From positions 1 through 64,000 of the forward strand of contig CAZUOY010000002.1 of assembly GCA_964622315.1 (NCBI GenBank): a stretch of DNA of 64,000 nucleotides, written 5' to 3'. The stretch's first letter is position 1; each line of letters begins with the position of its first letter. This document shows positions 42,034 through 51,019 of this stretch, piece by piece. The position numbers were made by a program, and so were the translations under genes. Source of the stretch: JAYFNU01 sp964622315 (GTDB taxonomy: Bacteria > Bacillota > Clostridia > Oscillospirales > Ruminococcaceae). The notes under the pieces are model-generated. The model saw only the letters and a list, made by a program, of their open reading frames with translations. It was not told the origin of the DNA and made no database searches.

Positions 42034-43704
42034 TTATCTTGTCAGTTCGGAATATCTCATACTTAGATATTCCGAAAGTCTGCCTTCCTCGCTGCTTTGA
42101 TAGATTTTGTCCGTCTCGCTGTAGTACAGCTGTCTTAGCTCCTCGCCCGTAAGCGACAGCGTCTTCCCGCCGCTCGAAAGACCGGAAAATTCAAGCAGCC
42201 TCTTTTCGCCGTAAAGCTCTTTTCTTTTTCCTGTCTCCTCCTTTGCGCGCTGTTTCGCAATGCCGAGCGTATGAAGATACATATAGTCATGAATAACGCT
42301 GTCTTGGAAGCCCTTAAGCTCCTCTTGCGAAAGCTTGAAAACTATGTCGCTGTCGGCGAGCAGTCTATCGTCAAATTTTGAATATGCCTCAAGTCTTTTC
42401 CTCTCGAGCTCCTTGTCGGCGGGAACAACATAACAACAAGTGGCGTAGGCGACCGTTTCATATCTGCCGTGTGACATAAGTCTCAGCCACAAATTCCAGT
42501 CCTCGTGCGCTCCGAGCTCCTCGCGCATTCCACCCGCCTTCTCGTAAAGAGCGCGGCGGAAGATAACCCCGTTGTCGGTCGTAACGCATCGCCTGACCAT
42601 AGTAAACGGGTCTATTCTCGGAAACTCCAGCCTGTTCTTGTTGACAATTTCCAGCTTATAAGGCTTTTCACTTATTACGTTCGCCTCCAGCGCAATGCAC
42701 TGAAGAAAAACCAAATCGGTTTCTTTGCTAAGCAGGCTTTGGACACCGATTTCTATATGCTCAGGAAGAAGATAATCGTCATCGTCAAGGAAATTTATAT
42801 ACTCCCCTTTTGCAAGCTTAACCCCCATGTTTGCCGCCGCCGCGCGACCTATACTTTTCCCTGTCGCTTTATAGGTTATCCTCATATCCGAAAAATCGGA
42901 TAATAGCATACCCTCGCAAAGCGGCTCGCCGTCCTCAATAACCACCGTTTCAAAATTCTTATATGTTTGGTTTCTAAGACTTTCAAGGGTCTTTCTCAGC
43001 GTTTCGGGGCGGTTCCTTGTGCGCGTGACAACGCTTACAAGCAAAGGTTTTTCGTTCGGCTGCGTCACAATTTCGCCGCGTACCAAGCCATACTCCGCCT
43101 TATACCACTCGCTTGACGTGTTCGCGTATCTTCTGTTCTTTCCGAGCCGCGAAGCCAATAAACCGACGGTTTTAAAGAATGAAGACGCCATTTCAGCTAT
43201 AAGCCGCTTTCTCGTTACGGCGTACGCGGCGGGATGAGCAAGGGCCTTGAGGATAAGAATGTATCCTTCTTTTATGTCACAGGCTCTGCCGAACTTTATG
43301 CGAAGCTTTAGCGTTTCAACAAGCCTTTCCTCATAGTCTTTACAAGGAAAGCCCTTCGCTTCAACCGTCGCCGACGGAAGATACTTCGTCTTTTTTCCGT
43401 CGAGCGAAAGTCGCTTAATTATATCCGTCGCCGCCGCCGCGCCCATACAAAAATCTATGCCGCCGATATGCTCAAGTGCGTCCTTTGCGACAACAAAAGC
43501 CACGTTATAAGCGCCTGTCGCTTCAAGCGAAACAGGCTCGCAGTAAAGCGCCCTTTCATAGCCAAGCGTTCTCAGCGAGAAAGCGTCAGCGCTGACATCT
43601 TCTTGAAGCGCAGTCAGCGAAGCTTCGCTTAAATCAAGGGGGACAAGCGCCACCATCTGACGCCCGCTCTTTAGGTTAATTTCGTGAACCTCGATTTTTT
43701 TCAA
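42034..43704 (-). CDS. GT2 glycosyltransferase with an N-terminal GT-A remnant
   Basis: The 556 residues contain a complete GT2 domain in the middle: VSVVTRTRNRPETLRKTLESL (about 222-242), VIEDGE, the metal motif FLDDDD and GAHEDWNLWLRL. The first 180 residues resemble the C-terminal half of a GT2 domain (YNVAFVVAKDALEHIGG, FCMGAAAATDIIKRL, YLPSATVEAKG) without its nucleotide-binding half. A C-terminal helical region of about 130 residues follows. I chose TTG 43704, seven bases after AAGGAG; a longer start would overlap the upstream gene. The second domain is probably active, the first not. Confidence 0.85.
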   Translation of the reverse strand: MKKIEVHEINLKSGRQMVALVPLDLSEASLTALQEDVSADAFSLRTLGYERALYCEPVSLEATGAYNVAFVVAKDALEHIGGIDFCMGAAAATDIIKRLSLDGKKTKYLPSATVEAKGFPCKDYEERLVETLKLRIKFGRACDIKEGYILILKALAHPAAYAVTRKRLIAEMASSFFKTVGLLASRLGKNRRYANTSSEWYKAEYGLVRGEIVTQPNEKPLLVSVVTRTRNRPETLRKTLESLRNQTYKNFETVVIEDGEPLCEGMLLSDFSDMRITYKATGKSIGRAAAANMGVKLAKGEYINFLDDDDYLLPEHIEIGVQSLLSKETDLVFLQCIALEANVISEKPYKLEIVNKNRLEFPRIDPFTMVRRCVTTDNGVIFRRALYEKAGGMREELGAHEDWNLWLRLMSHGRYETVAYATCCYVVPADKELERKRLEAYSKFDDRLLADSDIVFKLSQEELKGFQDSVIHDYMYLHTLGIAKQRAKEETGKRKELYGEKRLLEFSGLSSGGKTLSLTGEELRQLYYSETDKIYQSSEEGRLSEYLSMRYSELTR

Positions 43705-43723
43705 GGTTTTTCTCCTTAACAGT

Positions 43724-44794
43724 TTATCGTCCGAGCAGCCTGTTGACAAACGTAAGTATCCTCCAGCCGCGGGAGCTGTAGATTTCGTTCATCTCGCGCT
43801 TTCTTTGCGCATACAGCTTGCGGAAAAGATTAAGATGAAAGACCGCTTTGTCATATGCCTTATCCTCTGCGTCGTCAAGGAGAACCGCGCCTATCTCGTT
43901 TTGAGGCGCAGTTTTTAGCTCGGCGCCCTTCAAAATCAGCCGCCACCACTCCTTAAGCACTTCCGCCGCTTCCTCGTCGCTTAGATAATCAGCGTTCGCG
44001 AGTATATCCATATAGCCGGAAATACCAAGCTCTAAAAATCTAACAAAATAGCCCGATTTCTTTTTCTTTGCAAGGTAGTCTTCCATAAGCGTATAGCATT
44101 TCGTAACCTCGGCAAGATGCTTACCGCTGAAATCGTGATATAGGCTGTCCTCGCGAATACAGTATATATAGATGTTTTTCTTAATGTGTCTTGCCTTATT
44201 ACAGCAGGCAAGATAGGACGCGATAAACAAGCTGTCCTCGCCGTAAACCTGCTTAAAGCTCAGGTTGTTTTCGCTAATCAGCGACCTTTTGAAAATCTTT
44301 GTCCAGAACGGGTCGGTCGCGGGAAACAGCACCTCGAATGATTTTGAAATGTCATAGTCTTTCTCGCTCAACGCGGCATAGCGTTCGCTCACGTCGGTTA
44401 CTCTTTTGCCGTGAAGCTCGCTGTAGCAGCCGCCGACGATATCCAAATCGGTACCATTTATCTCACTATAGAGGATTTCACACGCTCTTATATCAAAAAG
44501 GTCGTCGTTATCAAGGAACATAATAAACGGCGCAGATGCGTTATTTAGGCAAACATTCCTCGGCTCGCTCGCCGAGCCCGTGTTCTTCGGCGTTTTAAAG
44601 ACCTTTACGTTTGAGTACTGCTTCGCCCACTTCTGCATTATCGAAAAGCTGTTATCCGTCGAGCAGTCGTCGCATAAAAGAAGCTCTATGTTTTCAAAGC
44701 CTATCGTTTGGTTCTTTACCGAGTTGAACGCTCTTTCAAGCGTTTTTTCAGCGTTGTAGACGGGAATAATTACGCTTACGAAATAATTTGACAT
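43724..44794 (-). CDS. GT2 glycosyltransferase
   Basis: The 356 residues open with VSVIIPVYNAEKTLERAF and contain LLCDDCSTDNS, the metal motif FLDNDDLFD and EDSLFIASYLA. A helical tail ends with YAQRKREMNEIYSSRGWRI, like tails in other cell-wall GT2 enzymes. Its first 100 residues are nearly identical to those of the next gene, also at DNA level, while the acceptor half is much diverged: a tandem duplication. It overlaps neither neighbour and is 3 bp from the next gene. Confidence 0.92.
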   Translation of the reverse strand: MSNYFVSVIIPVYNAEKTLERAFNSVKNQTIGFENIELLLCDDCSTDNSFSIMQKWAKQYSNVKVFKTPKNTGSASEPRNVCLNNASAPFIMFLDNDDLFDIRACEILYSEINGTDLDIVGGCYSELHGKRVTDVSERYAALSEKDYDISKSFEVLFPATDPFWTKIFKRSLISENNLSFKQVYGEDSLFIASYLACCNKARHIKKNIYIYCIREDSLYHDFSGKHLAEVTKCYTLMEDYLAKKKKSGYFVRFLELGISGYMDILANADYLSDEEAAEVLKEWWRLILKGAELKTAPQNEIGAVLLDDAEDKAYDKAVFHLNLFRKLYAQRKREMNEIYSSRGWRILTFVNRLLGR

Positions 44795-44797
44795 TTA

Positions 44798-45889
44798 TCA
44801 TTTCTTTCCTATCTTAAGTTTCTGAAGAAGCGACGCCGCTTTCCATGTAGCCGAGCCGAAGATTCCGTCAAGCTCTTGCTGTCTTAGATGATACAGCTTT
44901 CTGAGCTCAAAGAAATTTTCGACGGCGTTCTCATCAGTGGAATTAAGAAAATCGTTCGCAAGCACCGCCGCGCCGGGCGACACGAGACTGTAGGAGTTCT
45001 TTGCATGAAATATAAGCAGTCTTTTCCAGCTCAGAAGAAACTCTTTGAGCTCCTCATCGTTCAAAGTGTCGGTATATAACAGCTCGTCCACCGCCGTGCT
45101 TATCGGGTCGCCGTAAAGCTTAAAGCACCTTTCAGCCGCTCCCGTTAAGCCGCTCGACTTCTCCCTTTCGACTACCTCCTCATAGGACCCAGCCGAAATC
45201 AGCGTTTGCGTTAATGGTTTTCGCTCCGCCTGTGAAAGAGAAACCGAACCTGAGCGGCGCAGCCAGTTGTAGACGCTTTCGTTGATATAGACGCCCTTCT
45301 TGCAGAACATCAAATATTCCATTGTAAACGCAATATCTTCTTCACGCGAGCTTTCAGGCATTCTTATTTTGTTGTTTCTAATTATTTCGCTTTTGAAAAT
45401 GGTTCTCCAAACGGTGCCAATAAACGGAGCCGCTTCATTTGAAGCAAAAATATCCGCATTTTTCACTCCGTACTCGGCTTCGTGTCTGTGAGTCTCTTTC
45501 TTTCCGTCAGCGACCTGCGTCCAGTCGCCCGACGCGATATCCGCTTTGTTTTCCGTTATCGCGCAATAAAGCGATTTCACCGAATAATCGAAAAACTCAT
45601 CATCGTTGTCGAGAAACATTACGTAAGGTGCGCTTACGTTTTCAAGACAGACGTTGCGTGGCGCACCTGCCATGCCGCTGTTCTTCTTCGTTTTAAACGC
45701 CCTTACGTTTTCATACTGCTTTTCCCACTCCTGTATTATTGAAAAGCTGTTATCCGTCGAGCAGTCGTCACACAAAAGAAGCTCAATATTTTCAAAGCCT
45801 ATCGTTTGGTTTTTAACCGAGCTGAACGCTCTTTCAAGCGTCTTTTCGGCGTTGTAGACCGGAACAATTACGCTGACCTTATATTCCAT
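44798..45889 (-). CDS. GT2 glycosyltransferase, tandem partner
   Basis: The 363 residues open with VSVIVPVYNAEKTLERAF, followed by the same CDDCSTDNS and DNDDEF motifs as its tandem neighbour, then SSREEDIAFTMEYLMF. The C-terminal tail LRQQELDGIFGSATWKAA matches the neighbour's pattern. The ribosome site is AAAGGAG. The donor half is shared and the acceptor half differs, suggesting one donor with two acceptors, an inference from GT-A architecture. Confidence 0.92.
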   Translation of the reverse strand: MEYKVSVIVPVYNAEKTLERAFSSVKNQTIGFENIELLLCDDCSTDNSFSIIQEWEKQYENVRAFKTKKNSGMAGAPRNVCLENVSAPYVMFLDNDDEFFDYSVKSLYCAITENKADIASGDWTQVADGKKETHRHEAEYGVKNADIFASNEAAPFIGTVWRTIFKSEIIRNNKIRMPESSREEDIAFTMEYLMFCKKGVYINESVYNWLRRSGSVSLSQAERKPLTQTLISAGSYEEVVEREKSSGLTGAAERCFKLYGDPISTAVDELLYTDTLNDEELKEFLLSWKRLLIFHAKNSYSLVSPGAAVLANDFLNSTDENAVENFFELRKLYHLRQQELDGIFGSATWKAASLLQKLKIGKK

Positions 45890-45930
45890 AGCTCTCCTTT
45901 GCGTCGGTTTAAGACACTAACACGTTTAGG

Positions 45931-47046
45931 CTATTTCTCCCAAACAGGCTCCTTTAAAACCCACCTGCCGAGCTCATTCTTCTTGAATATGTCGCGGTTG
46001 TAGAATTTATCGACTATGCTCCAAAATTCCCTCTCGCTGTAGCCCGCGAACTCACAAAAGTCGCGAACGCAGAGAGAATCAAGAGCGTGGTCGTGCTCTT
46101 TAACAAGCTTTACCGCCTCGTCTCTTGTAAGAAGTCCGTAGCGTATGCTTCTCGCGGCATAATCGGTCGCCGTGGCGTGCCCGAACTTAGGATATTTCAT
46201 CCAGCCGTGTACAAGATACGCGCGGCTGTCCACCTGGTCGAAATCTTCTATGTGGTGGCTTCTTCTCCATTCGTTCTCAAGCCCGTGGAAGCCACGGCTC
46301 TTTGCGAACTCGTAGTTGCGGAAGCTGTTCCAGTCAAGGAAATAGGAAAGATAGAACGGGTCAAGCTTCGCCATATCCTCAGCTGAGGGGGCAAGCGTAA
46401 GCGAAAGGTCCTTTTCGGTAACTCCGTCGCCGATAAGCTCGCTCTCGTCCACGCCCACCGCGACACCGTTATTTATCTGCGCCCTCGCAGAATAGGTTTC
46501 CACGTCGTCCGCGCCGCCGTACTCATAGCTTACGTTTTCACCGTAGCAAAGCAGCGGCGTGTTAAATTTCACAGCCATATGAAGCGGGAAGGTATAGATT
46601 AGACGGTCGATAAACCATGTGGGCTTACCGTATTTCTCGAACATCTTGCGCATAAGCACCTTTTGGGTTTTTATGTCGGGCTTACAGGAAATAATGGTGC
46701 AGCCGAACTCCTCGCTTATGTTCTGAAGGTTATGCTTTCCCGCCTCGGTCATGGGGAAGTTATCCTCAACGGAAAAGAGTATCGGGTTCATTCCCATAAC
46801 CTCTTTGAGCATATAAACCTGAAAATGACTGTCCTTGCCGCCGGATACGGCGACGGCGCAGTCGTAGCCCCCGGGGCCGTTCATTCCGCGGTATTTATCG
46901 CAAAGCGCCTTGAACTCCTGCATGCGCTTGTCCCAGTCAATGCTCTTTCTTCTCTCGTAGTTTGTGCACGCGCAGCAAACGCCTTCCTCATTAAAGGTTA
47001 TACCCGGGCGTGTATCGGGCATTACGCAATGTTTACAGTATTTCAT
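45931..47046 (-). CDS. N-acetyl sugar amidotransferase (WbpG/PseA/WbuX type)
   Basis: PP-loop ATP-dependent enzyme that converts an N-acetyl to an acetamidino group on a nucleotide sugar. The 371 residues start with Cys4/Cys7 (CKHC) and GVCCAC at 22-27, probably zinc ligands, then VAVSGGKDSHFQ with the PP-loop SGGKDS at 68-73, and CYGENVSYEYGG. In Pseudomonas WbpG works with HisH/HisF homologs that supply ammonia; no such genes are in this window. AGAGGTT precedes the ATG. It is the first gene of the second glycan cluster. Confidence 0.88.
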   Translation of the reverse strand: MKYCKHCVMPDTRPGITFNEEGVCCACTNYERRKSIDWDKRMQEFKALCDKYRGMNGPGGYDCAVAVSGGKDSHFQVYMLKEVMGMNPILFSVEDNFPMTEAGKHNLQNISEEFGCTIISCKPDIKTQKVLMRKMFEKYGKPTWFIDRLIYTFPLHMAVKFNTPLLCYGENVSYEYGGADDVETYSARAQINNGVAVGVDESELIGDGVTEKDLSLTLAPSAEDMAKLDPFYLSYFLDWNSFRNYEFAKSRGFHGLENEWRRSHHIEDFDQVDSRAYLVHGWMKYPKFGHATATDYAARSIRYGLLTRDEAVKLVKEHDHALDSLCVRDFCEFAGYSEREFWSIVDKFYNRDIFKKNELGRWVLKEPVWEK

Positions 47047-47160
47047 ATTCTAAAGCAACCTCTTTTAAATTAATTTATACTCGGTATCATTTTACCAAAG
47101 CGCGCATAAATAATCAATCTTAATAAATATACTTTAATAAAATACGCTTTATGGGGTTGT

Positions 47161-48486
47161 TTGGTGGGTCTTTACGCAACGCTTACGCTTGTTTATATAG
47201 TATTTGTTTTTGCTTACGGCTTTGTCTTTGCGAAAAGAAGGGGCGGCGAGTCCTATACGCCGTCGCTTTTTGTTTCGACCGCCTCGCTCTGCGCCGCGTT
47301 CATTGGTGGAGGTTTTTCGCTCGGAAACGCCGCTGAGGGCTTCCGCGAGGGCTTCAAAAGCGCGGTCCTTCTGTTTGGCTTTTCGCTCGGTCAGTTCGCC
47401 GCCGCCCTTCTTCTCGCGCCCCGTTTTTCGGGTTTTCGCGCCGCTCTTACCGTCGGCGACATAATTAACGAGGGCTTCGGCGAGCTTTCAAAAAAGCTAA
47501 CGGGGTTGCTTTCCATTGTCTTTTGTATAGGCGTGCTCGGCGCACAGATAAGCGCCTTCGGTACAGTCGCAAGCCTTGTTTTCGGCGTGGACCGCGCCGC
47601 CGCCTCACTTATCGGCTTTACAGGAATAACTCTTTTCGCCGCTTTCGGCGGAATACGGGCATCGCAAAAGAGCGACAGCGTTCAGGTCACCGTGTTGTTT
47701 TTCGGCGTTCTTCTCTGCATTTGCTTTGTGTTTCTTATGTCGCGCGGTTCGTTCGACAATCTGCAAGCAGAATCGCCTCGTTTCCATTCGACGGGCGATT
47801 TTCTTTTTCCCTTTCTCTCTTTTATGACCGGCGAGCTTCTCTGTCCGCCGTCGGTTAGACGAATTCTTCTTTCTAAAAACGAAGCAACCGCACGGCGAAG
47901 TATAGCAATAAGCGCGGCGGTATCCGTGCCTTTCTTTTTTCTCACAGCATTAATCGGAGTTCTTGCGCGGCGGCTTAACACTACCGCCGACGCAAGCCTT
48001 GCCATGCCCTCACTTGTCGCCGCCTTTCTTCCCTTTCCGTTAAGCTCAATTATCTGCGGAGCCATGCTCTGCGTATATCTTTCCTCGGGCTGTGCTTTTC
48101 TACTAAGCTGCGCGGACGCGCTTTTTTTCGACCTTCTCGGGCACTCTCTTGACGGCAATAAAAACGAAAATCCCGCGCTTTTTCGTTTTTTCTGCTTACT
48201 ATGCGGAGCGGTAGCTTTGACCATTTCACTTGCATTTGACGAAGTTTTGTCTATACTATTATTAGCGTATTGCTTTTGGTGTCCGGCGTTGCTTCTGCCG
48301 CTTCTACTTTCTCTTTTCAAGAAGCGGTATAACGACAGGGTGTTTTTTGCCTCTGTCGGAATAGCGGCGTTTGCGCTAATTGCTTGGCGTGCCGTAGGCG
48401 AGCCTTTCGGGGTTCCTCCAATGCTTATCGGGCTTTCGGCAAGTACGCTGTTCTTTATTCTTTATAAACGAGGTAACAGGAAGTGA
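47161..48486 (+). CDS. Sodium:solute symporter family protein (SSS)
   Basis: The 441 residues have about 13 hydrophobic segments. FVSTASLCAAFIGGGFSLGNAAEG near the start and GALISAFG-like sequence at about 125 resemble the first helices of SSS transporters. Basic residues in inner loops (FGGIRASQKSDSVQ; CPPSVRRILLSKNE) fit the family's YWRQFFG-type segments. The substrate is unknown. Start is TTG 47161 or GTG 47164, with GGGG a few bases upstream; an out-of-frame ATG at 47151 is not the start. It is joined to sppA by a 4-bp overlap. Confidence 0.75.
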   Translation: MVGLYATLTLVYIVFVFAYGFVFAKRRGGESYTPSLFVSTASLCAAFIGGGFSLGNAAEGFREGFKSAVLLFGFSLGQFAAALLLAPRFSGFRAALTVGDIINEGFGELSKKLTGLLSIVFCIGVLGAQISAFGTVASLVFGVDRAAASLIGFTGITLFAAFGGIRASQKSDSVQVTVLFFGVLLCICFVFLMSRGSFDNLQAESPRFHSTGDFLFPFLSFMTGELLCPPSVRRILLSKNEATARRSIAISAAVSVPFFFLTALIGVLARRLNTTADASLAMPSLVAAFLPFPLSSIICGAMLCVYLSSGCAFLLSCADALFFDLLGHSLDGNKNENPALFRFFCLLCGAVALTISLAFDEVLSILLLAYCFWCPALLLPLLLSLFKKRYNDRVFFASVGIAAFALIAWRAVGEPFGVPPMLIGLSASTLFFILYKRGNRK

Positions 48487-49448
48487 AATCTAAACAGGTT
48501 ATAGGAATTATTATAGCTGCCGCGGTGTTTCTCGCCGTAGGCATAGCCGGCGTTTCATCGGCTATGAAGGTAAACAGCTTTTCGCGAAGCCTACTTTCGG
48601 CGTCCGAATATGCTGACGAGCCGTCGGCGGACTATATCGGCATAATAGACATAGACGGCACTATTCAAGAGGGCACCTATGACTATTTCGGAAACCCCTC
48701 GGGCTACACCCAAGCCGAGGTGCTCGCCGAGATAAAGATGATGAAGGAGAGCGACAGCAATAAGGCGATTATGCTTTTAATCAACTCTCCGGGAGGCACG
48801 GTTTACCATTCAGACGAGGCATATCTCGCGCTTATGGATTACAAGGAAGCTACGGGACGACCGATTTACGCGTACGTAACCGAGCAGATGTGCTCGGGCG
48901 CATACTATATTGCAAGCGCGGCAGACAAAATATACTGTAACCGCAACGCGACGGTGGGCTCAATCGGCGTTTATATAGAAATGGTCAACTATAAGGGGCT
49001 ATATGATAAGCTCGGTATAAGCGGCGAATATATCCGTTCAGGCGAAAACAAGGCTATGGGTAACTCCTTTGACGAGCTTACCGACGAACAGCGAGCCATT
49101 ATGCAAAGCATTGTTGACGAATGCTATGACCAGTTCTTAGGGGTTGTCTGCGACGGACGCGGCTACACGCGAAGCGAGCTTGTTCCCATCGCCGACGGGC
49201 GCATATATACCCCCCTTCAGGCGATTGACAACGGTCTTATAGATAAAATCTGTCTTTATGACGAGGCTTTGGCGGAGTTTTCCGCCGAGGCGGGCGTAAA
49301 CACCTGGTACAATCCCGAAATCAGCGTAAGTGCGTTTTCAAGTCTTTTTTCCTCTGTAATGAACTCACTGCCGAAAAACGAGACCGAAACCGCACTGAGC
49401 TTTGCGGAAAACAATGAAAGCGGGGTGCCGATGTATCTTGCCCAGTAA
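48483..49448 (+). CDS. sppA: Signal peptide peptidase SppA (S49 family)
   Basis: Membrane-anchored serine protease that clears cleaved signal peptides. The 321 residues have one N-terminal membrane segment (about 7-27) and the S49 domain. Catalytic Ser138 (MCSGAYY) and Lys190 (SGENKAMGN) are 52 residues apart, as in Bacillus SppA. NSPGG (101-105) and TVGSIGVY (157-164) are also conserved. Start is GTG 48483, overlapping the symporter stop by 4 bp. RDD follows with overlap. Confidence 0.94.
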   Translation: MKSKQVIGIIIAAAVFLAVGIAGVSSAMKVNSFSRSLLSASEYADEPSADYIGIIDIDGTIQEGTYDYFGNPSGYTQAEVLAEIKMMKESDSNKAIMLLINSPGGTVYHSDEAYLALMDYKEATGRPIYAYVTEQMCSGAYYIASAADKIYCNRNATVGSIGVYIEMVNYKGLYDKLGISGEYIRSGENKAMGNSFDELTDEQRAIMQSIVDECYDQFLGVVCDGRGYTRSELVPIADGRIYTPLQAIDNGLIDKICLYDEALAEFSAEAGVNTWYNPEISVSAFSSLFSSVMNSLPKNETETALSFAENNESGVPMYLAQ

Positions 49449-50184
49449 CAATACAAACGAAACGCCCGCCCTTCGCTACAATAACCAAACGGGCGAGCCG
49501 ATAATTCCCGAGGGCTTTGTTCTTCGGTATGACAACCAGACGGGCGAAGCGAAGCTTGTTAAAAAACGCGCAACCCGCAAAAAGATTGAGACGGAAACCG
49601 TCTCAGACGTTGTAAACTCCGCGGACACCGACGAAACAGCCGCCGTGCCCGTATTCCCAAACTACACCGCACCTGAGACCGGCAATGCGACGCTATATGC
49701 CCAAGGCGCTTACGCACAGCCTGTTCCACCCATAAGCGCACCCCTTCAGCTATATGATAATTCCCGCTGTGCCGGTTTCTTTCGCCGACTTTTAGCATTC
49801 GCGGTCGATTCACTTATTGCGTGGCTTTTTACGGTGCTTCTATCCTTTTTAGCGAGGATTTTAGGCTTCGGCGCTCTCGGATTTTTCACCGAGAATGTAT
49901 TCTTTAATTTCACCGCCGCAAACGTTGTTGGGTATCTAATCATTACCCTTTATTTTGTGATTTTTACAAAGTGCATCGGTGCGACGCCAGGTAAAATGCT
50001 GCTTCGCATTAAGGTGGTAAGCAGCGAGCTTTCGCCACTTTCCTGGTGGCGGATAATCTATCGCGAAACCGTGGGGCGCTATCTTTCGTCGTTGCTGCTT
50101 GTCGGGTACCTTGTGCTTGCCGTTGACCCTCAACACCGAGGCTTTCACGATATGCTCGCCGACACAAGGGTAATTTTTGAATAA
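49438..50184 (+). CDS. RDD-family membrane protein
   Basis: The 248 residues begin with a cytoplasmic stretch of about 105 that contains LRYNNQTGEPI and LRYDNQTGEAK as a short internal repeat, then a low-complexity linker. The RDD domain follows, with AGFFRRLLAFAVDSLIAW and three to four membrane segments, ending HDMLADTRVIFE. The function of RDD proteins is largely unknown. The start is uncertain: TTG 49438 is preferred for its spacing from GGGG, but ATG 49414 or 49402 would overlap sppA more. Confidence 0.8.
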   Translation: MPSNNTNETPALRYNNQTGEPIIPEGFVLRYDNQTGEAKLVKKRATRKKIETETVSDVVNSADTDETAAVPVFPNYTAPETGNATLYAQGAYAQPVPPISAPLQLYDNSRCAGFFRRLLAFAVDSLIAWLFTVLLSFLARILGFGALGFFTENVFFNFTAANVVGYLIITLYFVIFTKCIGATPGKMLLRIKVVSSELSPLSWWRIIYRETVGRYLSSLLLVGYLVLAVDPQHRGFHDMLADTRVIFE

Positions 50185-50266
50185 GGCGCTCTTTAGGAAA
50201 ACACTTCTTTTGTTTTTTTATGTCGGTTGTGGTATACTGTTTTAAACTGTTTAAGAGGATATTACT

Positions 50267-50968
50267 ATGGCAGATTCCGTCATTTCAATAAAGCGCGAAC
50301 GCGCGAACAAAAGGAAGCGCCGCCGCCGTCAGGCGCTGGGGCTGCTTACCTTTGTTCTTTCCGTTCTCGGCGCGGCAACAATAATCTTTTTCGCCGTGCA
50401 GGGGGTAAGCTCGCTTCTTAAAGAGGAAGAAAACATCTCAGAATACGAGACGCTCATCTCTCCGCTTGTTGCGCTGGACCCCGCCCCCTTCGCAAGCATT
50501 GACAACGCAGACGAAACCACGTTGCTCGAAGCGGCGATATGGGCTTCACTCACCTACGAGGACAACTCAAAATATTCAAGAAACGAGTTCGATGCTATTA
50601 TTCTTCCGAGCGTGGACGTGGATAAGTACATTACCAAGATGTACGGCACCGACTATAAAATAACCCACAAAACCTTCCACGACCTTGACCTTGAATATGC
50701 CTACGACAGCACAACGAGCAGCTACACCATTCCTGCCACAAGCCAGAGCGGCTCTTACATACCGCGAGTCGAAAAGGTAACCAATTCGGGTAACACTAAG
50801 GTGCTGAGCGTTGCATATTTACAGTACAGCGGCTCCTCGGCAGACCTTATCACAACGGGCGTTGATACGCTTGAGGTAAGCAAGTATATGGAGTACATAA
50901 TGCTTAAAAACTCCAATGGCTACTATCTATACGCAATACGCTATCCGGAAAATCAACCCGCTGAATAA
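50267..50968 (+). CDS. Membrane-anchored extracytoplasmic protein of unknown function
   Basis: I do not recognise this family. The 233 residues start with a very basic cytoplasmic tail (KRERANKRKRRRRQ), one membrane segment at about 24-45, then an extracytoplasmic domain of about 185 residues rich in Ser, Thr and Tyr. It has no Cys and no recognisable catalytic motif. It has its own AGAGGA ribosome site, starts 82 bp after the RDD gene, and is followed by a strong terminator. It may be the last gene of the symporter-sppA-RDD unit. Confidence 0.75.
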   Translation: MADSVISIKRERANKRKRRRRQALGLLTFVLSVLGAATIIFFAVQGVSSLLKEEENISEYETLISPLVALDPAPFASIDNADETTLLEAAIWASLTYEDNSKYSRNEFDAIILPSVDVDKYITKMYGTDYKITHKTFHDLDLEYAYDSTTSSYTIPATSQSGSYIPRVEKVTNSGNTKVLSVAYLQYSGSSADLITTGVDTLEVSKYMEYIMLKNSNGYYLYAIRYPENQPAE

Positions 50969-50980
50969 ACACAATTTAAA

Positions 50981-51010
50981 AAAGGCTTCGGTTCTTTAAC
51001 CGAAGCCTTT
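50981..51010. terminator. Bidirectional terminator
   Basis: AAAGGCTTCGGTT and AACCGAAGCCTTT pair perfectly around CTTT and run into TTTTG on the plus strand. The flanking genes converge. Confidence 0.88.
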
Positions 51011-51019
51011 TTGTTCTAT

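Noticed and set aside
47523..47858. Arg-rich open frame inside the symporter gene
   Set aside because: Shadow of a GC-skewed membrane-protein gene in another frame; no ribosome site and no family resemblance.
47682..48320. 212-codon minus-strand open frame antisense to the symporter
   Set aside because: Long by chance in high-GC third-position sequence; very basic, low-complexity product and no start signal. The sense frame has coherent membrane segments.
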